Notes: generated by a model from the letters alone, not told the origin. DNA of 64,000 bases from Octadecabacter dasysiphoniae (GCF_021532615.1 NZ_JAKGAQ010000005.1:124001-188000), one strand, 5' to 3'. Shown: positions 27,467 to 36,174, counted from the first letter of the stretch. Numbers and translations: made by a program.

Positions 27467-27495
27467 GGTGCGTCCTTTTGTTTGGACGCACCATG
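27464..27495 (-). promoter_or_regulatory. Perfect hairpin masking the start codon of the thioredoxin-like gene
   Basis: CATGGTGCGTCC and GGACGCACCATG form a perfect 12-bp inverted repeat with an 8-nt loop. On the minus-strand mRNA the 3' arm holds GGA of the Shine-Dalgarno and the ATG at 27,466. Such a structure could block translation initiation until opened. Confidence 0.6.
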
Positions 27496-27562
27496 ACCTG
27501 ATTGATCACAGAAGGGGTTTCACAGCTGTTCACGACCCCGTGAGGTCTGTGCGCCCAGTCCC

Positions 27563-27724
27563 TTAACCGTAGACCGCGCGTGTCGCGATGGCGTCTGCGT
27601 CGGACGGGAATAAGCCCAGATCAACAATAGCCAGTTCTGTTGGCAGATTTGCGATCTCGTAGCGTGTGCGGTTGTAGGCTGCACGTTTGGCAAGGCGGTC
27701 GCGGAGGTTTGTCATCAAAGTCAT
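27563..27724 (-). CDS. DUF1127-type miniprotein
   Basis: 53 residues, 'MTLMTNLRDRLAKRAAYNRT' followed by 'RYEIANLPTELAIVDLGLFP' and an Ala-rich end. The Arg-rich first half followed by a 'L..L....L.DLG' helix is the DUF1127 (YjiS-like) pattern; some members bind RNA in Rhodobacter and Agrobacterium. GGAAAGGA lies just upstream of the ATG. A near-consensus FNR box lies 33 bp before the start. Confidence 0.78.
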   Translation of the reverse strand: MTLMTNLRDRLAKRAAYNRTRYEIANLPTELAIVDLGLFPSDADAIATRAVYG

Positions 27725-27756
27725 TGCGTATCCTTTCCATGGATAATGCGTTGGTG

Positions 27757-27770
27757 TTGATCAACATCTA
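27757..27770 (-). promoter_or_regulatory. Near-consensus FNR box upstream of the DUF1127 gene
   Basis: TTGAT-CAAC-ATCTA differs from TTGAT-N4-ATCAA at one base. It is centred about 40 bp before the DUF1127 start. Less convincing than the perfect site at 3,723. Confidence 0.35.
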
Positions 27771-27851
27771 GCTATGCTGCGCTGCAGCGGTAGACCTATG
27801 TTTGCGCTATCGGGATTGCGTTTTCTGCATAGGTCGTTTTGCAGTGCGCAC

Positions 27852-27882
27852 AAAAAAAGGGCCACCCGAACGGGCAGCCCCT
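27852..27882 (-). terminator. Rho-independent terminator of gap (27,905)
   Basis: Read on the minus strand, GGGCTGCCCG and CGGGTGGCCC fold back (G-U pairs in the stem) and are followed by seven T. It lies 22 bp after the gap stop. Confidence 0.8.
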
Positions 27883-27904
27883 TGATTACTGGATTATTTT
27901 TGGT

Positions 27905-28909
27905 TTACAGAAGCTTGCCCATCGCAACAGCGGTGTCGCCCATGCGGTTGGAGAAGCCCCATTCGTTGTCATACCACGTAAGAATGCGGCACAGATTGCC
28001 GTCCATCACCTTGGTTTGGTCTGTTGCGAAGATGGAAGAATGGGGATCATGGTTGAAGTCCATGGACACCAGTTTCGCATCCGTAACGCCCAAAACACCC
28101 TTCAGCGGGCCGGACGCGGCGGCGGCATGCATCAGTTCGTTGATTTCTTCGACCGTTGTGTCGCGGTTGGTTTCAAACGTCAGGTCTACGCAGGACACGT
28201 TGGGCGTTGGAACCCGGATCGCGACACCATCAAGAATGCCGTTGAGTTCTGGCAGCACGAGGCCCACGGCCTTGGCGGCACCCGTGGATGTCGGGATCAT
28301 CGACATGGCCGCAGCGCGGGCGCGGTAGAGGTCGGAATGCATTGTGTCCAGCGTCGGCTGATCACCCGTGTAGCTGTGCACTGTCGTCATAAAGCCGCGT
28401 TTGATGCCGATCGCATCATTAAGAACCTTGGCCACAGGCGCGAGGCAGTTTGTCGTGCAAGACGCGTTCGACACGACGATATCATCTGCCGTCAACGTGC
28501 TATCGTTCACACCGTAAACGATTGTCTTGTCGGCATTTTTACCCGGTGCAGAAATCAGAACGCGGGACGATCCGTTTTCAAGGTGGGCCTGACATGCCTC
28601 TTTAGAGGTAAAGATACCTGTGCATTCCAGCACGATATCAATGTGGCCCCACGGCAGATCGGCGGGGTTGCGGATGGCGCTGACCTTGATCGGGCCACGG
28701 CCCACATCGATGGTGTCTTCTGTCGTTGTAACCTGTTGCGGGAAACGGCCATGGACTGAATCGTATTGCAGCAGGTGCGCGTTGGTTTCAACAGGGCCAA
28801 GGTCGTTGATCGCGACGACTTCGATGTCTGTGCGGCCGGATTCGATGATGGCGCGCAACACGTTGCGTCCGATACGGCCAAAGCCGTTGATTGCTACTTT
28901 TACGGTCAA
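27905..28909 (-). CDS. gap: Glyceraldehyde-3-phosphate dehydrogenase, NAD-type paralogue
   Basis: 334 residues from the TTG at 28,909. This start is chosen because GGAGG lies 6 nt upstream and the protein then begins '[16 protein letters not shown]'; an in-frame ATG at 28,921 overlaps that ribosome site. '[12 protein letters not shown]' holds the catalytic Cys. At the end of the second strand, 'VVAINDLG' has Asp36, the residue that selects NAD over NADP in this family. It acts in glycolysis. A second gap gene with Ala at that position lies upstream. A terminator follows, and a palindrome lies in the promoter. Confidence 0.96.
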   Translation of the reverse strand: MTVKVAINGFGRIGRNVLRAIIESGRTDIEVVAINDLGPVETNAHLLQYDSVHGRFPQQVTTTEDTIDVGRGPIKVSAIRNPADLPWGHIDIVLECTGIFTSKEACQAHLENGSSRVLISAPGKNADKTIVYGVNDSTLTADDIVVSNASCTTNCLAPVAKVLNDAIGIKRGFMTTVHSYTGDQPTLDTMHSDLYRARAAAMSMIPTSTGAAKAVGLVLPELNGILDGVAIRVPTPNVSCVDLTFETNRDTTVEEINELMHAAAASGPLKGVLGVTDAKLVSMDFNHDPHSSIFATDQTKVMDGNLCRILTWYDNEWGFSNRMGDTAVAMGKLL

Positions 28910-28958
28910 GTGAGCCTCCATAATGTGGTAAGCGGGGGTGGCTGCGGAGTGCCGCCAC

Positions 28959-28972
28959 TGTTGGCGCTAACA
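28959..28972. promoter_or_regulatory. Palindromic operator candidate upstream of gap
   Basis: TGTTGGCGCTAACA is a 14-bp palindrome with one mismatched pair and a central GCGC, like LacI-family operators. It lies 50 bp upstream of the gap start. Related sites occur upstream of the second gap gene. Confidence 0.5.
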
Positions 28973-29012
28973 TCCCCAAATTTCGCGGAAGGTCAACCCA
29001 CCCGCGCAAGCG

Positions 29013-29156
29013 CTAGCGCCAGATCGCCATATAGTTCATCAGGTCAACCAGCTTTTTGGCAAGAAACACGAACGCATTGAGGTGCAGCACGTAGTGATCA
29101 AGGGCGAAAAAGCCGGCTATCAAAAGCGCGAGGATAAAGGCGATTTTTGTCGTCAT
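29013..29156 (-). CDS. Small single-pass membrane protein between the gap paralogues
   Basis: 47 residues: 'MTTKIAFILALLIAGFFALD' is a membrane helix, followed by 'HYVLHLNAFVFLAKKLVDLM' and 'NYMAIWR'. Similar tiny proteins with a glyceraldehyde-3-phosphate dehydrogenase neighbour are, from memory, common in Rhodobacteraceae. Function unknown. It sits between the two gap genes on the same strand. Confidence 0.7.
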   Translation of the reverse strand: MTTKIAFILALLIAGFFALDHYVLHLNAFVFLAKKLVDLMNYMAIWR

Positions 29157-29476
29157 GCCGCAGGTCTAGCGGCTGGGGACCGGTTTGCAAAGACCGTGAC
29201 ATCGCCGACCTTGTCGCGCGGTTGATCTGGGGTAGGGGCGTGCCATGACAAAGCTGATCGCAATTGAGCGCGCGTGACACCGGGCGCGCAGACCTGCAAC
29301 CTGCGCGGGCGGGTGCGGTGGACACCGATGCAATCCATGTGGATGTTTGCGCACGGTGTTCTGGTTGGCATGGCGAGGCCGTTGGGGATGATCCGCCAGC
29401 ATGACATGCGTGACTGGCACCAACGCCAGACAAAATGCCCGCCCCATCCAAGCCATCGCGCCGGACTACGCCGCGT
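29157..29476. other. Intergenic stretch with no convincing gene
   Basis: Several frames are open on both strands, but all are Arg/Pro/His-rich, lack a good ribosome site and look like chance frames of high-GC DNA. It may hold the promoter of the 47-residue gene. No hairpin or repeat stood out. Confidence 0.5.
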
Positions 29477-30478
29477 TTAGTTTAAACGACCCATGTGGGC
29501 TGCGACATCGGCCATGCGCACCGAAAATCCCCATTCGTTGTCATACCATGCCAGAACCCGCACCGTGCGTCCGCCGATGACCTTGGTTTGATCGGGGGCA
29601 AAGATGGACGATTGTGGGGTGTGATTGAAATCGATGCTGACCTTGGGTTCGGGATCATAGGACATGACCATGCCCATATGGCCCGCACAGGCCTTTGCGA
29701 CGGCGTCGTTTACATCGGCGACGGTGACGTCCTGTGCGGCCTCGAATGTGAGATCGACGGCAGACACGTTTGGTGTGGGAACGCGCAGGGCGGTGCCGTC
29801 AAGTTTGCCTTCCATCTCCGGCAGCACGAGGGACAGCGCCTTGGCGGCACCTGTGGATGTTGGGATCATCGCCATGGCGGCGGCACGGGCGCGGTACAGA
29901 TCATCGTGGCGACGATCCAGCGTGGGTTGATCGCCTGTGTAGCTGTGAATTGTCGTCATGATCCCGCGATCAATGCCGATTTCGTCATTGAGGACTTTGA
30001 CCAGCGGCGCGAGGCAATTTGTCGTGCATGACCCGTTGGACACCATGCGGTGGTCTGCCGTGAGGTCGCGGTGGTTCACGCCGTACACGATGGTTTTATC
30101 AACATTGCTGGCGGGCGCAGAAATCAGGACTTTGCCTGCGCCGCGGTCTAGGTGGATCGCGGATTTGTGGCCGTCGTTGAATTTGCCCGTGCATTCAAGA
30201 ACAACATCGCAGCCGTCCCAATCCAGCTCGGTCGGGTCATAGGTAGACATCATGTCAATCGGGCCGCGCCCGAGGTCGAGCTTGCCGTTTTCGACCGTAA
30301 TGGTTCCCGGAAAGCGGCCATGCACAGAGTCGTAGCGCAGCAAGTGTGCGTTGGTTTCAACGGGGCCGGTTGCGTTGATTTTGACGACCTGAATGTCGTT
30401 GCGCGCGGCTTCTGCGATGTGGGACAGGGTGCAGCGACCAATGCGGCCAAATCCGTTGATACCTACCGTGACAGTCAT
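29477..30478 (-). CDS. gap2: Glyceraldehyde-3-phosphate dehydrogenase paralogue, possibly NADP-type
   Basis: 333 residues starting '[16 protein letters not shown]' at 30,478, preceded by GAGAGACCCGGAAA; the longer upstream frame is unlikely. The catalytic motif reads '[12 protein letters not shown]', Gly-Ser where the other paralogue has Ala-Ser. At the cofactor position 'VVKINATG' has Ala36 instead of Asp, as in NADP-using gluconeogenic GapB of Bacillus. This suggests a gluconeogenic or NADPH-linked role, which is inference. Two copies of the gap promoter palindrome lie upstream. The symbol is descriptive. Confidence 0.93.
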   Translation of the reverse strand: MTVTVGINGFGRIGRCTLSHIAEAARNDIQVVKINATGPVETNAHLLRYDSVHGRFPGTITVENGKLDLGRGPIDMMSTYDPTELDWDGCDVVLECTGKFNDGHKSAIHLDRGAGKVLISAPASNVDKTIVYGVNHRDLTADHRMVSNGSCTTNCLAPLVKVLNDEIGIDRGIMTTIHSYTGDQPTLDRRHDDLYRARAAAMAMIPTSTGAAKALSLVLPEMEGKLDGTALRVPTPNVSAVDLTFEAAQDVTVADVNDAVAKACAGHMGMVMSYDPEPKVSIDFNHTPQSSIFAPDQTKVIGGRTVRVLAWYDNEWGFSVRMADVAAHMGRLN

Positions 30479-30566
30479 TTTCCGGGTCTCTCCATTCGCA
30501 TTGGCGTTGGTCATGGTGTAGGCGGCGCACAGCGGCATACCAAGGAAAATCTGACTTATTTCAGTG

Positions 30567-30610
30567 TGTTAGCGTTAACTTCCGGCGGCATTTGCGCGTT
30601 TGCGCTAACG
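30567..30610. promoter_or_regulatory. Two palindromic operator candidates upstream of the second gap gene
   Basis: TGTTAGCGTTAACT (30,567-30,580) and CGTTTGCGCTAACG (30,597-30,610) each match TGTTAGCGCTAACA at 11 or more of 14 positions, counting the second on its reverse strand. They are 30 bp apart centre to centre. Confidence 0.5.
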
Positions 30611-30711
30611 GTTTGCGCCAACACTGGGCGCATAAAGACTGGCGCGCGGACAGGACGGCGTTACACCCTTATGCGAAGAGAATCGGTAACGACATATAAA
30701 AGGTATTTGAG

Positions 30712-31668
30712 ATGAGCGGTTTGATTGCCCTGTTGGACGATGTTGCAGCACTAACGCGGGTGGCGGCGACCAGTCTGGATGATGTGGCAAGCATGGCGGC
30801 AAAAGCGGGCACCAAGGCCGCTGGTGTGATCATCGATGATGCCGCTGTGACGCCCAAATATGTCACTGGGTTAAGCCCCAAACGCGAACTGCCGATCATC
30901 TGGAAGATCGCGCGTGCGTCGTTCTTTAGCAAATTGGTGATTTTGCTGCCCGTCGCGATGCTGCTGAACGTGTTTGCGCCATTCTTGCTGATCCCGCTGT
31001 TGATGCTGGGCGGGCTTTATCTGTGTTTCGAGGGGGCGGAAAAGATTTACCATGTGTTGGCGCCCCACGGTGACGCCCACGTCGACAAAGACATGGATGT
31101 TGGCGACGCGGCACACCTTGAAGAAACCCGCGTCAAAGGCGCGATCAAGACGGATTTCATCCTGTCCGCCGAGATCATGACGATTTCACTGAACGGGATT
31201 GTTGCTGAATTTCCCGATGCCGGGCTTTGGTTGCAAGGGGCCACATTGGCCGCCGTTGCGATTGCGATCACCATTGCTGTCTACGGAACCGTCGCATTGA
31301 TCGTGAAGATGGATGACGTGGGCGCGTGGATGGCGTTGAACGGGCGCACGGGCCTTGGCCGCGGAATTGGCACCGGGCTGGTCAAAGGCATGCCGCATTT
31401 GTTGACTGTGCTGTCCGTGGTGGGCACGGCCGCGATGCTTTGGGTCGGGGGATCGATCCTTGTGCATGGTTTGCATGATCTGGGCCTCGACAATGGACCC
31501 TACGAATGGATCAAATCGCTGGCCTACAGCATTGCTGGTGACAGCGGGTTTGGCAAATGGGCCGTCACGGCCTTTGCGGACGGGATCATTGGTTTGGCTG
31601 TCGGTTTGATGCTGATCCCGCTGATCACAAAAGTCATCGCGCCGATGATTGGATCAAAGGCGCATTAG
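30712..31668 (+). CDS. DUF808 family membrane protein (YedI-like)
   Basis: 318 residues. The beginning 'MSGLIALLDDVAALTRVAA' and 'AGVIIDDAAVTPKYVTGLSPKRELPIIWKI' are the DUF808 signature. Six or so membrane segments follow (about 83-105, 163-185, 190-210, 225-250, 285-310). Function unknown. Its stop overlaps the stop of the convergent lipoprotein gene by four bases. Confidence 0.9.
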   Translation: MSGLIALLDDVAALTRVAATSLDDVASMAAKAGTKAAGVIIDDAAVTPKYVTGLSPKRELPIIWKIARASFFSKLVILLPVAMLLNVFAPFLLIPLLMLGGLYLCFEGAEKIYHVLAPHGDAHVDKDMDVGDAAHLEETRVKGAIKTDFILSAEIMTISLNGIVAEFPDAGLWLQGATLAAVAIAITIAVYGTVALIVKMDDVGAWMALNGRTGLGRGIGTGLVKGMPHLLTVLSVVGTAAMLWVGGSILVHGLHDLGLDNGPYEWIKSLAYSIAGDSGFGKWAVTAFADGIIGLAVGLMLIPLITKVIAPMIGSKAH

Positions 31669-32297
31669 GACCCGAACCCACGCGAGCGCTGTTGAAGCGC
31701 CGTGTAGGTATAGGATTGGCGAATGTTGCCTTCGTTCTGGGGGCGGAATTGAGGATCGGACCGGATACAGCCCAGACCGCAAACCTGACGGGTGGAAAAT
31801 GTCTGGAAATCCACCAGCCAAACGCGCCCGCCCGGCGTTGAGACGTATCCATCTATCCCGTAATCGAAATCTGATTCCAGATCGACGACCGAGGGCACTT
31901 CGTTGTCATAGGCAGCGGCAAAGGATCCGTGGGTGTGATAGCTGGCGATGATGCCTTGGCCCACGCGTGGTTCAGGCATCAGGCAGCTTGCAAAATTGCC
32001 CGCACGGGGCGGTGTGGCCTGTAGGCGGCCAGCGGTATCGACAAAGAAATAACCGCAGTATTCGCGCCGTCCTGAAAAGGAACGCGCTTGAAGCGTGTCA
32101 AGGTAACGGGCCGCGAAGGCATCGACCGTCGGGCCGCTTGGTGCATTTGCGGGGGCGACGCTGAAGCCGACATTTTCCTGACGCGGGGCGTTTGACAATC
32201 CCGAAGGACTGGGCTGCGTGAAGGTTTGACCGCTTGGCGCATCACACCCCGCAAGGGCAAGGGACGCGGCAGCAAACAGGGCGGTCAAACGGATCAT
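31665..32297 (-). CDS. DUF4329-type lipoprotein
   Basis: 210 residues starting at 32,297. The signal 'MIRLTALFAAASLALAGC' has a lipobox (Leu-Ala-Gly-Cys18), so it is a lipoprotein. The mature part contains 'REYCGYFFVDTAGRL' and 'IIASYHTHGSFAAAYDNEVPS', with the HTHG motif of DUF4329, a JAB/MPN-like fold. The pattern suggests a metal-dependent isopeptidase relative, but the activity is unproven. Longer upstream frame would lose the signal peptide, so it is rejected. Confidence 0.82.
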   Translation of the reverse strand: MIRLTALFAAASLALAGCDAPSGQTFTQPSPSGLSNAPRQENVGFSVAPANAPSGPTVDAFAARYLDTLQARSFSGRREYCGYFFVDTAGRLQATPPRAGNFASCLMPEPRVGQGIIASYHTHGSFAAAYDNEVPSVVDLESDFDYGIDGYVSTPGGRVWLVDFQTFSTRQVCGLGCIRSDPQFRPQNEGNIRQSYTYTALQQRSRGFGS

Positions 32298-32340
32298 GGC
32301 AAATTCCTCAAATACTTGGCAAAGCCTAACAGAACGACAG

Positions 32341-32367
32341 CGGGCCACAACGCTGTGTTGTGGCCCG
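32341..32367 (-). terminator. Hairpin terminator after transketolase
   Basis: CGGGCCACAAC-GCTGT-GTTGTGGCCCG is a perfect 11-bp stem with a 5-nt loop, 23 bp past the tkt stop. The following T-tract is interrupted. Confidence 0.65.
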
Positions 32368-32389
32368 TGTTTCAGATTTTGGATTGCAT

Positions 32390-34411
32390 TCAGGCGATTA
32401 GATCGCGCACTTTTTGGGCCGTTGCCTCTGCGGTGATGCCAAAATGTTCGAACAGTTCCGGGGCAGGGGCCGAGGCGCCAAAACCGGGCATGCCGATAAA
32501 GCCCGATTTTTGTTCGCGGCCACGTTCGCCCATCAACCATTTGTCCCAACCTGTGCGTACGCCTGCCTCGATTGCGACACGTACGGGACCGCCGGGAAGA
32601 ACACGTTTGCGAATGTTTTCTTCCTGCGCTTCGAACAGTTCCCAGCACGGCATGGACACAACGCGCGTGCCGATGCCCTCAGCCTCAAGAATGTCGCGGG
32701 CGGCCATGGCGACGGAAACCTCTGACCCCGTGGCCATTAGGATCGCCTGACGTTTGCCATTTTCGGCGTCGGCCAGCACGTAGGCGCCTTGTGCCGACAT
32801 GTTCTTGGTTTTGTGATCGGTGCGCACGAGTGGCAGCCCCTGACGGGACAGACACAGCACGGACGGCGTTTTCTTTTCCGTCAGGGCGAGTTCCCAGGCT
32901 TCGGCCACTTCCACTGAGTCAGCGGGGCGGAAGACGTGTGTGTTGGGTGTCGCGCGCAACATGGCGAGGTGTTCAACAGGCTGGTGTGTTGGCCCGTCTT
33001 CGCCAAGGCCGATGCTGTCGTGTGTCATAACGTAGACTGTGGGGATTTCCATCAATGCAGACAGGCGCATGGCACCGCGGGCGTAATCGGTGAAGCACAT
33101 GAACGTGCCGCCGTAGGGGCGGATGCCGCCGTGCAAGACCATGCCGTTCATCGCGGCTGCCATACCATGTTCGCGCACACCGTAGTGGATGTAGCGACCC
33201 GCGCGGTTGTCGGGGTTGAACACACCCTGATCAGGCGATTTGGTGTTGTTGGACCCTGTGAGGTCGGCAGAGCCGCCAACGGTTTCTTGCATGATCGGGT
33301 TGATCACGCCCAGCACCGCCTCAGAGGAGGAGCGCGTCGCGACCTTTTTGCCGGCCTCGGATGCGTCCTTTTTGAACGACTTGATGGCTGCCGACAGTTT
33401 CTTGGGTGCGTCCAGCGCGAAGGCGCGGTTGAATTCGTCCTGCTTGGATTTGGACAGCTTGTCGAAACGGGCCTGCCATTCGGCGTGGGCGGCTGCGCCG
33501 CGGGTGCCCATGGCTTCCCACTGGGATTTCACATCTGCGGGGATTTCGAACGGGCCGCCGGACCAGCCGTAAGCCTCTTTCGCGGCCTTAAGCTGGTCTG
33601 CGTCTGTCAACGCGCCGTGCCCTTTGGAGGTGTCCTGTGCCGCGTGGCCCAGTGCGATGTGGGTTTTGCAGTTGATCATGGACGGACGCGGATCGGCCTT
33701 GGCGGCTTTGATCGCATCGTCAATGGCCACAGGATCGTGGCCGTCAATATCGATCACGTGCCAGCCGGAGGCGACAAAGCGCGCAGATTGGTTGGTGATG
33801 TCGGCCATGTCGACCGTGCCGTCGATGGTGATGTTGTTGTTGTCAAAGAAACAGATCAGATGGCCGAGCTGTTGCATACCGGCAAGGCCAATCGCCTCTT
33901 GGGAGACACCCTCCATCAAGCAGCCGTCGCCGGCGATGACATAGGTGTGGTGGTTGATGACGTTTTTGCCGTGACGCGCGCGCAGGATTTCTTCGGCGAT
34001 GGCGAAGCCGACGGAATTGGCGATGCCCTGACCGAGCGGACCGGTCGTCGTTTCAATCCCTTCCATGTGGCCGTATTCGGGGTGGCCCGCGGTGCGTGCA
34101 CCCAGTTGGCGGAAATCCTTGAGCTGTTGCAGCGTGGCCTGTTTGTAACCTGTGAGGTGGAGCAGCGCATACAGCAGCATAGAGCCGTGGCCTGCGGACA
34201 GAATGAAACGGTCGCGGTCAGCCCAGTGGGGCGCTTTGGGATCAAAGCGCAGGTGGTTCTGAAACAGCACGGTCGCAACATCGGCCATGCCCATTGGCAT
34301 ACCGGAGTGGCCTGAATTGGCAGCCGCAACGGCGTCCAGCGTTAGGGTGCGGATCGCGGCGGCGCGCATCCAATGCTCGGGGTGGGCTTTGCGGAGGGCT
34401 TGGATGTCCAT
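32390..34411 (-). CDS. tkt: Transketolase
   Basis: 673 residues from the ATG at 34,411. Thiamine diphosphate enzyme moving two-carbon units in the pentose phosphate or Calvin cycles. '[17 protein letters not shown]' (about 27-43), the ThDP motif '[32 protein letters not shown]' (shown here as GDG...DNN, about 154-184) and '[19 protein letters not shown]' (about 470-488) are all typical. Frame extends farther upstream without homology. Together with the two gap genes it forms a sugar-phosphate block, though in separate transcripts. Confidence 0.97.
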   Translation of the reverse strand: MDIQALRKAHPEHWMRAAAIRTLTLDAVAAANSGHSGMPMGMADVATVLFQNHLRFDPKAPHWADRDRFILSAGHGSMLLYALLHLTGYKQATLQQLKDFRQLGARTAGHPEYGHMEGIETTTGPLGQGIANSVGFAIAEEILRARHGKNVINHHTYVIAGDGCLMEGVSQEAIGLAGMQQLGHLICFFDNNNITIDGTVDMADITNQSARFVASGWHVIDIDGHDPVAIDDAIKAAKADPRPSMINCKTHIALGHAAQDTSKGHGALTDADQLKAAKEAYGWSGGPFEIPADVKSQWEAMGTRGAAAHAEWQARFDKLSKSKQDEFNRAFALDAPKKLSAAIKSFKKDASEAGKKVATRSSSEAVLGVINPIMQETVGGSADLTGSNNTKSPDQGVFNPDNRAGRYIHYGVREHGMAAAMNGMVLHGGIRPYGGTFMCFTDYARGAMRLSALMEIPTVYVMTHDSIGLGEDGPTHQPVEHLAMLRATPNTHVFRPADSVEVAEAWELALTEKKTPSVLCLSRQGLPLVRTDHKTKNMSAQGAYVLADAENGKRQAILMATGSEVSVAMAARDILEAEGIGTRVVSMPCWELFEAQEENIRKRVLPGGPVRVAIEAGVRTGWDKWLMGERGREQKSGFIGMPGFGASAPAPELFEHFGITAEATAQKVRDLIA

Positions 34412-34656
34412 GAATGCGGTCCTTTGGGCTGCGATGTTTGGCGTTAGGAGGGTCATAACACCGCCCCGCCCAAGATCAAGCTGGATAGGTGGTTTGGATG
34501 AAGGCTGTGCCGTAGGGTGCTGATTAGGTTGAATTTTCAGCGTTTGCCGCCTTGGAGGCGATGGCATAGGCTTTAACCACGAAGGCGCGATTCGAAATGA
34601 GGCGCCTCAAGCAGCAGCGGATTTGGCGCACAGGCCGGACCGGAAAGGACAGGCGG

Positions 34657-35178
34657 ATGAGCGAACTTCCCCAACTTGAAACGCGGATTACAGCCGCGCT
34701 AGAGCGGATCAGAAATGGTCTGGATGGTCTTTCAGCGCCCGCACCGGTGACTGAAGCGCCCCCCCAAATCGATGCGGAGGCGGTTTCGGCGCAGGTTGCC
34801 GAACTGAATGCGCAGTTGGATGAGGAAAAGACTGCCAATGCCCAGCTTGAAGAACGGGTGAAGTTGTTGAAAGAACGCCAGGACGGCAAACTGGCGGAAC
34901 TGGAAAGCAACGTGGACGCCGGGCGGGCAAGATCTGCGCGGATGGATCGCGAATTGCAACGCCTGCGTCAGGTGAACGCAGAGCTACGGGACATCAATGG
35001 CCAGCTGCGCGAAGCGCTGAGCGAAGGCGTGAGCGAGCCGCATCTGGTCAACAAAGCCATGCTGGCCGAGCTTGAAGCGCTGCGTGCAACACGGGCTGCG
35101 GATGCCGCTGAAATGGACGCGATTTTGCAAGAACTGACGCCGATCATTGAACGGGAGGCCGCAGATGCCACAGGTTGA
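34657..35178 (+). CDS. Coiled-coil protein upstream of zapA
   Basis: 173 residues. Acidic, almost wholly helical sequence with heptads through about 45-125 ('VAELNAQLDEEKTANAQLEERVKLLKERQD') and again near the C-terminus. Start at 34,657 is preferred over the upstream in-frame ATG because 'GGCGG' lies before it and the protein then begins 'MSELPQLETRI'. The end overlaps zapA by 14 bp. The pairing suggests a cell-division or Z-ring role, like the ZapA-ZapB pair in E. coli, but this is inference. Confidence 0.8.
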   Translation: MSELPQLETRITAALERIRNGLDGLSAPAPVTEAPPQIDAEAVSAQVAELNAQLDEEKTANAQLEERVKLLKERQDGKLAELESNVDAGRARSARMDRELQRLRQVNAELRDINGQLREALSEGVSEPHLVNKAMLAELEALRATRAADAAEMDAILQELTPIIEREAADATG

Positions 35179-35551
35179 GATCAAAATCGGGGGCCGCAAT
35201 TTTGATGTGGCCTGCCAAGAAGGCGAAGAACAGTTCTTGATGACGGCCGCGGCGATGCTGGACGTTGAGGCGTCATCGTTGAGCACGCAAATTGGACGGA
35301 TGCCCGAAAGCCGCATGTTGTTGATGGCGGGGTTACTGTTGGCGGATCGCACCGCTGGTCTTGAGGATAAAGTCCGGGAGGCCGAAGGGCGCGCGGCGCA
35401 CCTGCAAGCGCAGCTTGAGGCGGCCCAAAGTGGCGGCGGTGTTGAACGCGTAGAAGTGCCGGTGATGCCGAGTGAAGTTATTGATACAATGGCAGAAATC
35501 GCGGCCCGTGCTGAGGCGTTGGCAGAAGAGGTCGAAGGCCGTTCGGCCTAG
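35165..35551 (+). CDS. zapA: Cell division protein ZapA
   Basis: 128 residues. 'MPQVEIKIGGRNFDVACQEG' is the ZapA N-terminal beta-hairpin, followed by 'EEQFLMTAAAMLD' and a dimer/tetramer coiled coil (about 45-90). ZapA cross-links FtsZ filaments. The tail is longer than E. coli ZapA, ending in an acidic helix. It overlaps the preceding coiled-coil gene by 14 bp, so the start at 35,165 is coupled. A terminator follows. Confidence 0.9.
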   Translation: MPQVEIKIGGRNFDVACQEGEEQFLMTAAAMLDVEASSLSTQIGRMPESRMLLMAGLLLADRTAGLEDKVREAEGRAAHLQAQLEAAQSGGGVERVEVPVMPSEVIDTMAEIAARAEALAEEVEGRSA

Positions 35552-35568
35552 ACCTGCCTTAGATTACG

Positions 35569-35605
35569 AAAACGGCCGCGCCCATTTCTGAGCGCGGCCG
35601 TTTTT
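35569..35605. terminator. Bidirectional Rho-independent terminator
   Basis: AAAACGGCCGCGC and GCGCGGCCGTTTTT form a strong 12-bp stem between convergent zapA and grxD. A-run on one side and T-run on the other allow function in both directions. Confidence 0.9.
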
Positions 35606-35620
35606 GTTTCGGGGGCGCGG

Positions 35621-35980
35621 TTACCCGTTGGCTTCGCGGATTTTGTCTGCGGCGTCTTTGTCGAAGGTGACGCCATTTTCGCTGAACAATGTGTCGAGTT
35701 CGCCTGACAGGGTCATTTCTGTGATGATATCACAGCCGCCGACAAATTCGCCTTTGACGTAGAGCTGCGGGATCGTGGGCCAGTCGGAAAAGTCTTTGAT
35801 GCCTTGGCGGATGTCTTCGTCGGCCAGCACGTTCACATCGGCAAATTCAACGCCCATGAAATTCAGCACACCAGCCACACGGGACGAAAACCCACACTGT
35901 GGCATGGATTTGGTGCCCTTCATAAACATGACAACGTCATTGTTCGTGATGAGTTCTTTGATCTGTGTTTCGGCGGTCAT
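35621..35980 (-). CDS. grxD: Monothiol glutaredoxin, Grx4/CGFS type
   Basis: 119 residues with '[21 protein letters not shown]' (about 19-39, the CGFS Cys at 29), '[20 protein letters not shown]' (about 66-85) for glutathione binding. CGFS glutaredoxins hold a [2Fe-2S] cluster with BolA proteins and help iron-sulfur delivery and iron sensing. The gene is third in a coupled bolA-orf-grxD operon; its ATG overlaps the stop of the small gene as ATGA. This agrees with a BolA partnership. Confidence 0.96.
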   Translation of the reverse strand: MTAETQIKELITNNDVVMFMKGTKSMPQCGFSSRVAGVLNFMGVEFADVNVLADEDIRQGIKDFSDWPTIPQLYVKGEFVGGCDIITEMTLSGELDTLFSENGVTFDKDAADKIREANG

Positions 35981-36174
35981 TTTGTTTCCTTTTCTCGCGC
36001 GATTTTTTGATTGGCGCGGGTGATGTCGAGTTCTTCCATGCCCGTGAAGCCCTTTAGGGTTTTTGGGTCGGGTTTCATGTGGCTCAGCGGTTTGCGATGG
36101 CGTTTGGCGTACCAGTCATCGGCGAGAATGCCGAAGACAAGGACCATGCCCCCTATGACGAGCCATTCCAGCAT
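35977..36174 (-). CDS. Small membrane protein between bolA and grxD
   Basis: 65 residues: an N-terminal membrane helix ('[19 protein letters not shown]') and a basic cytoplasmic tail with '[20 protein letters not shown]'. Start overlaps the bolA stop (TAATG) and its stop overlaps the grxD start (ATGA), so the three genes are translationally coupled. No family recognised. The position suggests a membrane link to the BolA-glutaredoxin pair, which is only a hypothesis. Confidence 0.75.
   Translation of the reverse strand: MLEWLVIGGMVLVFGILADDWYAKRHRKPLSHMKPDPKTLKGFTGMEELDITRANQKIAREKETK

Noticed and set aside
29157..29476. Possible small genes between the 47-residue gene and the second gap gene
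   Set aside because: Competing frames on both strands with no ribosome site and low-complexity translation.
29468..29492. CGTTTA-GTT-TAAACG dyad at the end of the second gap gene
   Set aside because: It overlaps coding sequence and the stop codon and is not in a promoter position, so a chance match to the lpd/hydratase dyads is likely.
32936..34315. Long plus-strand open frame opposite transketolase
   Set aside because: Shadow of tkt; no motif, His/Val/Gly-rich composition expected of an antisense frame.
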